In this document: piece after piece, positions 16,540-25,217 of the stretch | How the letters are laid out: every line of letters starts with the position of its first letter | Numbering within the stretch: the first letter of the stretch is position 1 | Assembly (NCBI GenBank): GCA_050258755.1 | Contig: JBLMZI010000006.1 | Location: 186,001 to 250,000, forward strand | Reading direction: 5' to 3' | Origin: JBLMZI01 sp050258755 | GTDB taxonomy: Bacteria; Bacillota; Syntrophomonadia; Syntrophomonadales; DTU052 | Length of the DNA: 64,000 nucleotides | Notes under the pieces: generated by a model | Seen by the model: only the letters and a program-made list of their open reading frames with translations | Database searches by the model: none | What the model was told of the DNA's origin: nothing | Position numbers and translations under genes: made by a program

Positions 16540-17216
16540 CCCCGGTCGCTCGCTTCGCTCCGTATCTTTTTAAAGTCTTCCCACACCGGCCGTTTCAAAC
16601 TGTCGTTGCGCAGCAAGGCCGCCGGATGATAAGTCGGGATGATCATGATCCCGTCACGGACGAACCACCTGCCGCGCATTTGTGTGATCTTAGCCTTTGG
16701 ATCGATGATAGTCTGGGTCGCCAGGGCCCCCAGGCAGATAATCAGCGAAGGCTGGAGCAGCCGGATTTGAGCCTCCAAAAATCCCCGGCAAGCTGCAATT
16801 TCAAGCTGATTCGGCAGCCGGTTGTCCGGCGGACGGCATTTCACTACATTAGTAATGTAGAGCGCAGATCGTTCAAACTGGACCGAGAGCAGAATTTTAT
16901 CCAGCAGCTGCCCGGCTTTGCCGACAAAGGGTTTACCCATTTCATCCTCGGTCTGGCCAGGTCCTTCACCAACCAGCATAATATCGGCGCTGGGGATTCC
17001 GTCGGCAAAAACCACCTGACGGCAGCCCGCTCTAAGATGACACCGGGAGCAGCCCTGTGCTTCCTGCTCTAAAGCCGCAATATCGGCAATGCCGGTATAT
17101 CCCTCATTCGGTTTTATCCCGGGCAAAAATACCGGCGGTTTGGCAGCCGGCTTTTCCCGTTCTTCAAATGAAGGCGCCGCAGTTTCTCCGAATAGTCCGG
17201 GCTGATCCTGACTCAT
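16524..17216 (-). CDS. Uracil-DNA glycosylase, family 4 (Fe-S)
   Basis: Removes uracil from DNA as the first step of base-excision repair. About 230 residues. A variable N-terminus is followed by the first two cluster Cys (CSRCHLR), motif A GEGPGQTEDEMGKPFVGKAG, NVVKCRPPDNRLP containing the third Cys, ICLGALATQ, and the C-terminal motif TYHPAALLRN. This fits the [4Fe-4S] family 4 enzymes. The ATG has GGAGGGG 5 nt upstream; the frame extends further but without a ribosome site. First gene of the t6A operon, with its own promoter and a leader inverted repeat. Confidence 0.95.
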   Translation of the reverse strand: MSQDQPGLFGETAAPSFEEREKPAAKPPVFLPGIKPNEGYTGIADIAALEQEAQGCSRCHLRAGCRQVVFADGIPSADIMLVGEGPGQTEDEMGKPFVGKAGQLLDKILLSVQFERSALYITNVVKCRPPDNRLPNQLEIAACRGFLEAQIRLLQPSLIICLGALATQTIIDPKAKITQMRGRWFVRDGIMIIPTYHPAALLRNDSLKRPVWEDFKKIRSEASDRGWKTC

Positions 17217-17244
17217 CGAGTCCCCTCCATACTTCACATAGAGA

Positions 17245-17268
17245 AGACAGGCCGATTCAAGCCTGTCT
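17245..17268 (-). promoter_or_regulatory. Inverted repeat in the UDG-tsaE leader
   Basis: AGACAGGC and GCCTGTCT form an 8-bp perfect stem with an 8-nt loop between promoter and start codon of the uracil-DNA glycosylase gene. There is only UCUC after it, so it is a weak terminator at best; it could be an operator or mRNA-stabilising hairpin. Confidence 0.5.
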
Positions 17269-17283
17269 AAAGATGCTAACCCT

Positions 17284-17311
17284 ATTTTAATCGTTTCTAT
17301 GCGCTTTTCAA
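17284..17311 (-). promoter_or_regulatory. Promoter of the UDG-tsaEB-rimI-tsaD operon
   Basis: Minus-strand TTGAAA (-35), 16-bp spacer, TAAAAT (-10), about 70 bp upstream of the uracil-DNA glycosylase ATG. Confidence 0.6.
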
Positions 17312-17362
17312 AGCGTCTATTCAAATTTTTGTACAGCCGGGACCGATTCGTCCCAGTTCTGT

Positions 17363-18751
17363 CTAGTAACCCGTCGTTTCGCCCATTGCGGTATAGAAAT
17401 CAGTAAAGGTCCCTTTCAAGCGCCAGAAGGACATCCCGCGGAACCCTTTTTCCAGCATGACCGCTCTTTTTTCCGCATAGCTCAGGGAATCCTCGTACCA
17501 GATCCGGTGCTGGTTTCCGGTACTATCGGTGTAATCGATATACGGCGTGAAACTGGTCTGATCGAAGCCGGGCGTAAGCGGTATCGCGGATTGTCTTAAC
17601 GTATCCAGCGTTTCCTGGTACACATTCCGCCGGCCGGGTACGGTCAGGGTCCAATCCCGCCCATAAGTTCCCGTTCCCAGAATGATTTTCTCCTTCGGAA
17701 CGGAACTGCTCAGGTTCGCGGCGGTGTTCTCCACCCAACGAATTGGCGCGGAGGGGTTCGGTTTGTCCAGGTCGTAATCATACGCCATCAGGATGACCAG
17801 GTCAGCGTTGGCGCCGATCCCGGCGTAGTCGATTCCCCCGTGCCAGGTGCTGCCGGCGGTCCGGGCTGGAACCGCCACAGACAGCGTGAGCTGGTTCGCC
17901 TTTGTTTTTGCGCTCAATGCCGCGATATAATCAACAAAACGCTGGCGGTCTTCCGTTGGAACACCTTCGAAGTCCAGGCTGATCCCCTTATAACCATACT
18001 GCCGCGCCTGTTCGATCAAGCTGTCATTTAAGGCCTGCTGAGCCGTCTGACTGTTCAGGAACTGATGCAGTGCGGTCCTGCCTTCGGCTGAATAACCCAT
18101 GAAAGCGACCCCCACATGCATTCGCAGGCCTTGCTTCCGGGCTGCTTCCAACACCGCCGCGCGCAAGGCCTCTCCGGAGCTGTCCTTCCAGTATTCGTAC
18201 GAAAGGCCGCCGTTCGCATCCGCTTGAAGCCATCGGAAGACGACGTCGGTCATGGATTCGTGGGTAAGCAGTTCCGGCCCCCCGGTATAAAAATATCCCA
18301 TGATGATCGGTGGAGGCCCAAAGTTGATCAAGACCGTTTTGCTGCGGTCTTTCCAACCCACCGTTCCTCCGATCGCTTCTGAGAAAAAGCGAAGCGGGAT
18401 GTAGGTGCGGTTCTGATAGATTTCCGGCGCGACGTCCAGCTGGATCATGCGAGCGTCGATGCTGACCCCCCGGCTGCCGATCGCCAGGATAATCTTGTGG
18501 CCGGAACAATCGATCGTTATGGTTCGGTTCTCCGCGTTCCAAACCACTTTGCCGCCCAATGCCGGATCCTCGGTTATGTATCGAAGGGGAACCAGTACCC
18601 GGCCGGAAACCAGCCGCGGTCCGGGACTGACCTGCCTGATCTGCCCGTTGATCGCGAGACAAATCGGCGGCGCCGCGGCCTGGGCCTGAACCGCCGGGAA
18701 CAATTGCAGGCTTAAAAGCCCGGCCAGAATGAATGCAAGAAATCGGTTCAC
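17363..18751 (-). CDS. Secreted GH18 family protein with copper-amine-oxidase-like N domain
   Basis: A 462-residue exported protein: signal peptide (FLAFILAGLLSLQLFPAVQA), a stalk of the copper amine oxidase N-terminal-like type (SGRVLVPLRYITEDPA, NRTYIPLRFFSEAIGGTVGW), then a glycoside hydrolase 18 barrel (about 150-460). The catalytic strand reads YKGISLDFEGV, keeping the acid Glu of the DxxDxDxE-type motif. The organisation resembles the spore cortex-lytic or germination enzymes YaaH/SleL and related clostridial GH18 proteins, so action on peptidoglycan is probable. GTG start with AAAGGA nearby. Transcribed alone. Confidence 0.88.
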   Translation of the reverse strand: MNRFLAFILAGLLSLQLFPAVQAQAAAPPICLAINGQIRQVSPGPRLVSGRVLVPLRYITEDPALGGKVVWNAENRTITIDCSGHKIILAIGSRGVSIDARMIQLDVAPEIYQNRTYIPLRFFSEAIGGTVGWKDRSKTVLINFGPPPIIMGYFYTGGPELLTHESMTDVVFRWLQADANGGLSYEYWKDSSGEALRAAVLEAARKQGLRMHVGVAFMGYSAEGRTALHQFLNSQTAQQALNDSLIEQARQYGYKGISLDFEGVPTEDRQRFVDYIAALSAKTKANQLTLSVAVPARTAGSTWHGGIDYAGIGANADLVILMAYDYDLDKPNPSAPIRWVENTAANLSSSVPKEKIILGTGTYGRDWTLTVPGRRNVYQETLDTLRQSAIPLTPGFDQTSFTPYIDYTDSTGNQHRIWYEDSLSYAEKRAVMLEKGFRGMSFWRLKGTFTDFYTAMGETTGY

Positions 18752-18907
18752 GGTTCCTTTGACACGCTCCTTTTTGGAATGATGCCTTTTGCTATCATTC
18801 TTTCCTCTGTCATACTACCATTTCATGTGCGAAAACCTTACAGGCAAGTCATCCCAGAACGGATGTGTGAAGTGTTTGAAAAATGAGCGGTATCGGTTAT
18901 CACGGTG

Positions 18908-19099
18908 TCAGTGGAAACGATTGCGGGCCGGAAAAAAAATGTCGAGGTCCGAGATTGGAACGTGAACCATGCTGTCCGGATTGATCAGGGCGAGGACAAC
19001 CATTTCCTCGCCCGAATAGTCTTCTTTGTAAGAACCAACGACACAGATGGTCATTGCTTTGCCGTTCATGTATACCGTTAGCAGATCTCCCTTGTTCAC
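18908..19099 (-). CDS. Small hypothetical protein coupled to the amidohydrolase
   Basis: A 63-residue protein not assigned to a family. It reads as a compact beta-rich domain (LLTVYMNGKAMTICVVG, EEMVVLALINPDSMVHVP) without a membrane segment. Its GTG overlaps the stop of the upstream amidohydrolase gene as GTGA, with GGGGGGAG placed for reinitiation, which supports it as a real, translationally coupled gene. A small accessory or regulatory partner of the amidohydrolase is a reasonable guess but nothing more. The intergenic stretch after it holds only the leader of the GH18 gene. Confidence 0.65.
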   Translation of the reverse strand: MNKGDLLTVYMNGKAMTICVVGSYKEDYSGEEMVVLALINPDSMVHVPISDLDIFFPARNRFH

Positions 19100-20244
19100 C
19101 CAACTCCCCCCCAAAGAACGCCATCGACAACGACGTGGCGCACACGGGATTTAATTTCAAGCGGGTGGCCGTCAAAGATAGCCAAATCAGCGCGTTTGCC
19201 AGGTTCAATCGATCCCAGTTCGAGATCCATCCCGAGAATTCTGGCCGGAGCCAGGGTCACCGCCTCAATCGCCTTTGCCTCGTCAAGGCCCTCGCGCACC
19301 GTCAAGGCCGCGGTTATGCCGAGGTACTGGATCGGAATGACGGGATGATCCGTAATCAGACAAAAGTCTACGCCGGCCGCCGCCAAGGCAGCAGCACTTT
19401 TGAAAGTGACTTCCTTCATTTCCACCTTGGCCCGGTTAACCAGCAGGGGTCCCAAACAAACGGGCACCTGTCGTTTGGCCAGTTCGTCGGCAACCAGAAA
19501 ACCTTCCGTGGCGTGCTGGAGAATCAAATCGATGTGGAATTCGTCCTTGATCCGCAGCGCGGTCAGGATGTCGTCAGCACGATGTACGTGCAGCAGCAAG
19601 GGCATCTCACGCCGTAAAACCTTAATAAGCGGTTCGTTTCGAAACGTTTCGCGCGCATTCTTCTCCTGATTTTCCGCCTTGTCGACCTGGCGGCCAGCCG
19701 CGAACAAGGATTCGCGCAGCAGGGCCGCACTCGCCATTCTGGTTTTTGGCGCTTTATTCTGCCCGCCATAGACCCTCTTCGGGTTTTCACCCAGGGCCGC
19801 CTTAAGTCCCCATGGATTTCGATAAATCATATCGGTCAGGTTCGGTGCCCAGGTTTTCAGGACGACGGCCTGACCCCCGAGAATGTTGGCACTGCCAGGC
19901 GGGACCAGCAGCCGGGTGATCCCGGCTGCTGCCGCGTCGGAGAACGCCAGATCCCTCAGATTAATGCCATCGATGGCCATTAAATGCGGCGTGATCGGAT
20001 CACTGGTCTCGTTCAGGTCGTCTCCTTCGATCCGATAGATTTCTTCCTCAATCCCGACATGGCAGTGGGCGTCGATCAATCCCGGTGTGATGGTACAACC
20101 CGCGGCATCCAGCACCGGACACCCTTCCGGTATGGCCAGCTCAATTCCAACCGCGGTAATCCGGTCACCGTCGATCAAGATGGTGCCGCCTTCAATGGGT
20201 GTACCGGAAACCGGTATAATGTATCCTCCACGAATCGCGAGCAC
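19096..20244 (-). CDS. Amidohydrolase superfamily protein (imidazolonepropionase-like)
   Basis: A 382-residue metal-dependent hydrolase of the amidohydrolase fold. Metal-site motifs are visible: PGLIDAHCHVG at about 55, LLLHVHRADDI at about 215, LQHATEG at about 240 and the Asp in LITDHPVIP at about 300; the C-terminus has GSIEPGKRADLAIFDGHP. The substrate is unknown; this branch includes uncharacterised amidases related to imidazolonepropionase and dipeptidases. It starts at GTG with GGGGGAG 5 nt upstream and is followed in overlap by a small gene. The 160 bp upstream show no distinctive element. Confidence 0.88.
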   Translation of the reverse strand: MLAIRGGYIIPVSGTPIEGGTILIDGDRITAVGIELAIPEGCPVLDAAGCTITPGLIDAHCHVGIEEEIYRIEGDDLNETSDPITPHLMAIDGINLRDLAFSDAAAAGITRLLVPPGSANILGGQAVVLKTWAPNLTDMIYRNPWGLKAALGENPKRVYGGQNKAPKTRMASAALLRESLFAAGRQVDKAENQEKNARETFRNEPLIKVLRREMPLLLHVHRADDILTALRIKDEFHIDLILQHATEGFLVADELAKRQVPVCLGPLLVNRAKVEMKEVTFKSAAALAAAGVDFCLITDHPVIPIQYLGITAALTVREGLDEAKAIEAVTLAPARILGMDLELGSIEPGKRADLAIFDGHPLEIKSRVRHVVVDGVLWGGVG

Positions 20245-20406
20245 AGGCTCTCCCCCTCATCCGTAGTTTATGATTTCGGTCGGCCGCAGGTTCTTACCGC
20301 ATTGCCGCCATTATTTTCAAGGCCGGGTTTCATTTCTATTGAAAACGCTATCACGAAACGCAGCGGTCTGCCAGTGGCTGTTCCGAATAACCCATTTCGG
20401 CAGGTC

Positions 20407-21096
20407 TTATGAGCCGGCCGCGAGCTGAACCAGCGTACGGAACAACTGATCGGAAAGCCCATCCTGCATGCATTCAGGATGCCATTGAACCCCGAGGATG
20501 TATCGGTGATGTTCCGATTCGATCGCTTCGATGACGCCGTCCGAAGCTCTGGCGGTCACCTTGAACCCCGGCGCCGCGGCCGCAGCCGCCTGATGATGAA
20601 AACTATTGACCCAAACCTGGCGGCATCCGGCCAATCCGGCCAGGCAGGATCCCGGCACCAGCTGAATCCAATGGGTGGGATGGTATCTCGGCGCCTGCTG
20701 GCGGTGTTTCAGCCCGGTTCGAAGATCCTGAATCAGTTCACCACCAGCCGCGACATTGAGCACCTGGATACCACGGCAAATAAACAGGCCCGGTTTGTCC
20801 CTCGAAAGGATTTCCCGGGCCAGGGCCAGCTCAAATTCGTCACGGAGCGGATCGATTTCCCCCATTCCAATCAGGGGTTCTTCCCCCCACCAGATGGGAT
20901 CGACATCGCCTCCTCCGGAAAATACGAAGCCGTCCAACCGCTCGGCGTAGTTGAGCACCGATTCCGGTCCGACGGCTGCCGGGAGGAGTACTGGACAACC
21001 TCCCGCTCGTTCGACGGCTGCTATGTAGCTTGTTTTCACACTGTGCTGCGTCGTTTGCTCGTCGTGACTGCTCGTTATTCCAATCAACGGCTTCAC
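20407..21096 (-). CDS. Peptidase C26 / gamma-glutamyl-GABA hydrolase-like class I amidotransferase
   Basis: A 229-residue class I glutamine amidotransferase-fold hydrolase. It starts PLIGITSSHDEQ, has FSGGGDVDPIWWGEEP, the nucleophile Cys in GLFICRGIQVLNVAAGG and the His-Glu pair in GVQWHPECM, all as in PuuD-like enzymes that cleave gamma-glutamyl amides. No polyamine or GABA genes are nearby, so the natural substrate remains open. It lies between the amidohydrolase and mazF genes without overlap. Confidence 0.9.
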   Translation of the reverse strand: MKPLIGITSSHDEQTTQHSVKTSYIAAVERAGGCPVLLPAAVGPESVLNYAERLDGFVFSGGGDVDPIWWGEEPLIGMGEIDPLRDEFELALAREILSRDKPGLFICRGIQVLNVAAGGELIQDLRTGLKHRQQAPRYHPTHWIQLVPGSCLAGLAGCRQVWVNSFHHQAAAAAAPGFKVTARASDGVIEAIESEHHRYILGVQWHPECMQDGLSDQLFRTLVQLAAGS

Positions 21097-21133
21097 GTAC
21101 GACCCTCCTCATGACCCGTCACAGCCTGCACCG

Positions 21134-21487
21134 TCAGTGAAGTTCGCTTAACCCCAGGCTGATTTCCATCGCCTGGTCCACCCTGGCCATAAAATCTTCA
21201 TCCAGGAATGCAATCCGCTGTTTCAGCCTCGCTTTATCGATGGTCCGGACCTGTTCGGCCAGAATGACCGAATCCTTATCCAATCCAAACCGGTTTGCCC
21301 GCAGCTCCACGTGGGTCGGCAGTTTTGCCTTGTTAATCTGCGAAGTAATCGCTAACACAATGGTGGTGGGACTGTACTGGTTGCCAATGTCGTTCTGCAC
21401 GACCAGCACAGGCCGGATACCACCTTGTTCGGAGCCGATCACCGGGTTGAGCTGGGCAAAATAGATTTCGCCTCGTTTGATGAGCAT
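21134..21487 (-). CDS. ndoA: MazF/PemK-type mRNA interferase toxin
   Basis: Ribonuclease toxin of a type II toxin-antitoxin pair. The 117-residue sequence matches the Bacillus EndoA pattern: IKRGEIYFAQLNPVIGSEQG, RPVLVVQNDIGNQYSPT, AITSQINKAKLPTHVEL and AEQVRTIDKARL. It follows the antitoxin gene by 4 bp with a GGCGGAG ribosome site. Together with alr upstream it reproduces the alr-ndoAI-ndoA order of Bacillus, where the pair is chromosomal and not mobile. Confidence 0.95.
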   Translation of the reverse strand: MLIKRGEIYFAQLNPVIGSEQGGIRPVLVVQNDIGNQYSPTTIVLAITSQINKAKLPTHVELRANRFGLDKDSVILAEQVRTIDKARLKQRIAFLDEDFMARVDQAMEISLGLSELH

Positions 21488-21491
21488 TCAA

Positions 21492-21761
21492 TCACTCCGC
21501 CAGTTTTTCTATACCGCTTTCGTATGCTTCGTGATCCAGGCCGCAGCATTCTTCGGCGAGTGTTCGGTTAATATCTCCCATTTCAAGATAACCCTTGCGC
21601 AATTGTTCCCGCAGAACCTTTTTTTGGCGTTCCGCCAGATATTGATGAATCGCTTCCCGAATCATTTCACTGCGGTTTTTTTTCTCGACACCGCCAATGC
21701 GGTCGAGTTCGGCCAGCAGGGTATCCGGAACGCTGACGATAATCTTTCTCGAGGCCGGCAA
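21492..21761 (-). CDS. ndoAI: MazE-type ribbon-helix-helix antitoxin
   Basis: Antitoxin partner of the adjacent MazF-type toxin, 89 residues. The N-terminus KIIVSVPDTLLAELDRIGG followed by KKNRSEMIREAIHQYLAER is a ribbon-helix-helix DNA-binding domain; the acidic C-terminus would bind the toxin. TTG is chosen as start because AGGAGG lies 7 nt upstream; the GTG three codons earlier abuts that site. The gene has its own promoter (TTGCCG/TATAAT) and may be autoregulated by the pair. Confidence 0.92.
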   Translation of the reverse strand: MPASRKIIVSVPDTLLAELDRIGGVEKKNRSEMIREAIHQYLAERQKKVLREQLRKGYLEMGDINRTLAEECCGLDHEAYESGIEKLAE

Positions 21762-21805
21762 ACGAAGCACCTCCTAAAAACATGGATGCCGAAATGAACA
21801 ACTCC

Positions 21806-21834
21806 ATTATAGCTTCGGGTCAAACATGCGGCAA
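21806..21834 (-). promoter_or_regulatory. Promoter of the mazE-mazF pair
   Basis: Minus-strand TTGCCG (-35), 17-bp spacer, TATAAT (-10), in the 90-bp gap behind alr. It shows that the toxin pair can be transcribed apart from alr. Confidence 0.65.
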
Positions 21835-21852
21835 ATCCAACATTTTCATGAT

Positions 21853-22998
21853 TTACTGGCTTCCGTTTTCCGCCCGGTGAACGTAAATCCGAGGAACCCT
21901 GGAATTGATCAGACAAACCACCTCGTAGTTGATGGTCCCGATCGCCGATGCCAGGTCATCCGCCATGACTCCGTCCTCCGGCCGGCCGAAAAGCACAACC
22001 TCGTCGCCAACCTTTACCTCTTCCAGATCGGTCACGTCAAACATGCACTGATCCATGCAGACGCGGCCGATCAATGGCACCCGGCGGCCCCGAATCGAGG
22101 CGAATACCCGGCTGGAATACAATCGGGTATAGCCGTCTCCGTAACCAACCGGCGCGGTTGCGACCCGCGTCGGGCGCTGGGTCACAAACGTGCATCCGTA
22201 ACTCACCGGGGTTCCCGGCGGCAGTTCCTTGACCATGACGACCCGGCTCATCAGCCGCATCGCCGGAATCAATCCCAGTTCAGATATGTCCACCTCGTCC
22301 GAAGGACGCAGGCCGTAGACGGCAATGCCGGCACGAACCATGTCATACTGGGCCTGGGGATATTGGATCAGGCTCGCGCTGTTGGCTGCGTGCCGGATCG
22401 GAACCGAGTATCCCCGCGCCGCCAACCGGGCCAGGAATCTGTCAAACTGTTCCAACTGCCGGTTGGTGTAATCCGGATTCGAGGTATCAGCGGCCGCCAT
22501 ATGGGTAAACATGCCTTCCACAACAATGCCGGGCGTCTCGAAAAACCCGGCTACGGTCTGAAGCCCTGCCTCATCCGGCTGAAAGCCGATTCGGGACATC
22601 CCGGTATCGATTTTCACATGAATGAAGGCGTTCTTTCCGGTTTCCGCCGCGGCTCGCGACAGAGCCTGGACACTGTCGACATCGAACACGGTTTGGCGGA
22701 AACCGTTCAGTACGGTCGTTAAGGCACCAACTGCCGGCGTATAACCCAGGACCAGAATCGGCGTATCGATCCGGTTCGCCCGCAGCTGACAGGCTTCTCC
22801 CTGCAGGGCTACCCCCAGAAAGTCGACCCCGGACTGCGCACAGGCTTTGGCAACTTCGACCGTGCCATGGCCGTAGGCATTTGCCTTAATGACGGTCATC
22901 ATCCGCACGCCCGGCCTGGTTATCCGGCGGAGGGCCTCAATATTATGGGCAATCGCGCTTAAATCTATCTCTGCCCAAGTTGGTCTAAGGCTATTCAT
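21853..22998 (-). CDS. alr: Alanine racemase
   Basis: PLP enzyme making D-alanine for peptidoglycan. The 381-residue sequence has the cofactor Lys in MTVIKANAYGHG (about residue 37), GVALQGEACQLR, the substrate-site HIKIDTGMSRIG-like segment (HVKIDTGMSRIGF), VGYGDGYTR and IGRVCMDQCMFDV near the C-terminus. The start overlaps the preceding CBS gene by 8 bp. The neighbourhood acpS-nnr-CBS-alr-mazE-mazF resembles the Bacillus arrangement with a CBS gene inserted. Confidence 0.97.
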   Translation of the reverse strand: MNSLRPTWAEIDLSAIAHNIEALRRITRPGVRMMTVIKANAYGHGTVEVAKACAQSGVDFLGVALQGEACQLRANRIDTPILVLGYTPAVGALTTVLNGFRQTVFDVDSVQALSRAAAETGKNAFIHVKIDTGMSRIGFQPDEAGLQTVAGFFETPGIVVEGMFTHMAAADTSNPDYTNRQLEQFDRFLARLAARGYSVPIRHAANSASLIQYPQAQYDMVRAGIAVYGLRPSDEVDISELGLIPAMRLMSRVVMVKELPPGTPVSYGCTFVTQRPTRVATAPVGYGDGYTRLYSSRVFASIRGRRVPLIGRVCMDQCMFDVTDLEEVKVGDEVVLFGRPEDGVMADDLASAIGTINYEVVCLINSRVPRIYVHRAENGSQ

Positions 22999-23446
22999 GC
23001 ACCCTCACCAGGGCTTTCAGAATGTCGTTTCGGGTAATAATGCCAACCAGCTTGTTATGCCTCAGCACCGGGAGCCGGTTTACATCCTTTTTCTGCATGA
23101 GGGTGACAATTGCGGCAACCTCAGTATCCTCATCCACAGTCACCACTTTGGTCGTCATAATTTCTTTTACCTTTACTGCCGTGTATCTTTTTATTGTGTC
23201 CTGAAACTTCAGCGGGTTTTCCAGATAGATCGTACTGTCAAACAGGGTAAAATAGAAAGGAACCTTAAGGTCCGTGGCTTTCACCATCAAATCGTTTTCC
23301 GAGACAATGCCGACCACGTGCTGCATGTCGTCTACCACCGGCACGCCGCTGATCTTTTGTTCAACCAGCAGCCGGGCGACATGGTCCAGCCGCTCCTCCG
23401 GGTGAACCGTCAAAACCTCCCGGGTCATGATGTCCTTCGCTAACAT
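22991..23446 (-). CDS. CBS domain pair protein
   Basis: A 151-residue protein made of two CBS motifs: AKDIMTREVLTVHPEERLDH with VPVVDDMQHVVGIVSENDL, and VKEIMTTKVVTVDEDTEV with RLPVLRHNKLVGIITRNDI. Such stand-alone pairs bind adenine nucleotides and modulate partners. There is no catalytic domain. The ATG has GGGGGAGG 6 nt upstream, and the gene overlaps alr by 8 bp. The 160-nt region upstream contains nested inverted repeats. Confidence 0.9.
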   Translation of the reverse strand: MLAKDIMTREVLTVHPEERLDHVARLLVEQKISGVPVVDDMQHVVGIVSENDLMVKATDLKVPFYFTLFDSTIYLENPLKFQDTIKRYTAVKVKEIMTTKVVTVDEDTEVAAIVTLMQKKDVNRLPVLRHNKLVGIITRNDILKALVRVHE

Positions 23447-23646
23447 ACGCTTCCTCCCCCTTGAAATAATGCGAAGGGACACACCTCACTGCCGCACATT
23501 CCGCCTCGTTTCAAAACGCTGGTCGGAAGAGGAATGTCCCTTGTCGACTGTATTTGCTATTATGTCTTCTAAGCCATCTTCTCGAATAAACGGCTTAGCT
23601 CTTCTTTCGGACCCACCGTTATGCTGAACATTCGTTCTCAAACTGC

Positions 23647-25200
23647 TCAAGAATGTTCCAGCGGCTTCAGTACCTCAGACAGCGCTCGGATCAAATCGGA
23701 TGCCGTCAAGGCATGCTCGCCCTTTAATTCTTTCGCGGCATCGCCCGCCCGGCCGTGCAGGTACGCGCCAATCCCCGCCGCGACATTCGCTTTCATTCCC
23801 TGAGCAATCAGCCCGGCGATAATGCCAGTTAACACGTCCCCGCTGCCAGCGGTCGCCATGCCCGGATTTCCCGTCAGGTTAAGATATGTTTCCCCGTTCG
23901 GTTCTGCGACAATCGTGCGCGAACCCTTCAGGAGCACGGTCACGCCCCACTCAATAGCAGCTCGTCTTGCGGTCTCCACCCGGTCGGATTGAATCTTTTC
24001 GATGGTGCTGCCCAGCAGGCGGGCCATCTCGCCCGGATGGGGCGTCAAGACGATTGGAATTTGCCGGTTTTTTAAAATCGAAACATCTTCGGAAAGTGCG
24101 TTCAGCCCGTCGGCATCAATCACAACGGGTATTTTCGAATACTCAAGCACATTGCGGATCACCGCGTGAGCTTCCGGATAGCGGGACATGCCCGGTCCGA
24201 TGGCGCAAACCGAAACCCGGCTCAGCAGGTCCCGGATTACCGGCAGTGCGTCCGTGGCAATGGCCTGTCCGCCGGTCTGAGCCAGCGGAACCGTCATCAC
24301 CTCAGCCAGAGCGCCTTCCACCAGCGGCTGGACCGATTCCGGAACCGCGGCGGTCACCAGCCCGGCTCCGGCAGCAAGCGCCGCCCAGGCGGTCAGGGTG
24401 ACCGCCCCGGTCATGCCGACCGATCCGCCGATTGCCAGCACATGCCCGTAGGTCCCTTTATGGGTATTGCGGCTGCGCGGCCCAAAATGAGCCCGCACCA
24501 TCTCTTCGGTGATAAGATTGTTTTTGATCGCTTTCGCATTCAACAGCGCGGCCGGAATGCTGATGTCGGCAACGGTAACATTTCCGGCATACTGCTGTCC
24601 CGGATCAAGCAGCAAGCCAAACTTTGGCAGGGCCAGGGCCACCGTCCAGGACGCCTGGATGGCTTCACCGGTTACCCGGCCGGTATCCGGCTCAACCCCG
24701 GAAGGCAGATCAACCGAGAGAACCGGGCTGGCTGCCCAGTTGACCACCCGGGTAATCTTGCTGTCATATTCATTCAATGACCCTTTGAAGCTGGTTCCGT
24801 ACATCGCGTCAATGATCAAATCGCAGTTCATTACGGCGAGCATCAGCGGGTTCAGGTCATCCTCGTTCATTAAGGGAAGCAGGTTCGCGCCCATGCGGTC
24901 CAGAATCTCGTAATTGGTTCGGGTGTCCGGCGTCATCTGCTCCGGGACCCCAAGGACAAAGATGTCCACAAAACTCCCGGCATTCATCAGGTGCCGTGCC
25001 GCAACCAGGCCGTCGCCGCCGTTATTACCCTTTCCTGCAACCACCACAACCCGGCGCCGTCCGGATTTTTCAAGCATCCGCTCAGCGGCTTCAACAACCC
25101 GAAGCCCGGCGTTCTCCATTAATATTAAACCGGCAATTCCGTATTCCGTTTCGGCCCTCCGGTCAATCGAACGAATATCTTCGGCACTGGCGATCCGCAT
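23647..25200 (-). CDS. nnr: Bifunctional NAD(P)HX epimerase/dehydratase
   Basis: Metabolite-repair enzyme that restores hydrated NAD(P)H. The N-terminal YjeF_N epimerase domain (about 1-215) shows MENAGLRVVEAAERML, VVAGKGNNGGDGLVAARHL and the Asp in DLIIDAMYGT; the C-terminal ADP-dependent dehydratase domain (about 225-510) has GTYGHVLAIGGSVGMTGA, ILTPHPGEMARL and GMATAGSGDVLTGIIAGLIA. The ATG has AAAGGGG 7 nt upstream. It follows acpS by 17 bp, the standard pairing in Bacillota. Length is 517 residues, typical. Confidence 0.97.
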   Translation of the reverse strand: MRIASAEDIRSIDRRAETEYGIAGLILMENAGLRVVEAAERMLEKSGRRRVVVVAGKGNNGGDGLVAARHLMNAGSFVDIFVLGVPEQMTPDTRTNYEILDRMGANLLPLMNEDDLNPLMLAVMNCDLIIDAMYGTSFKGSLNEYDSKITRVVNWAASPVLSVDLPSGVEPDTGRVTGEAIQASWTVALALPKFGLLLDPGQQYAGNVTVADISIPAALLNAKAIKNNLITEEMVRAHFGPRSRNTHKGTYGHVLAIGGSVGMTGAVTLTAWAALAAGAGLVTAAVPESVQPLVEGALAEVMTVPLAQTGGQAIATDALPVIRDLLSRVSVCAIGPGMSRYPEAHAVIRNVLEYSKIPVVIDADGLNALSEDVSILKNRQIPIVLTPHPGEMARLLGSTIEKIQSDRVETARRAAIEWGVTVLLKGSRTIVAEPNGETYLNLTGNPGMATAGSGDVLTGIIAGLIAQGMKANVAAGIGAYLHGRAGDAAKELKGEHALTASDLIRALSEVLKPLEHS

Positions 25201-25217
25201 CGAAACACCCCTTTCCT

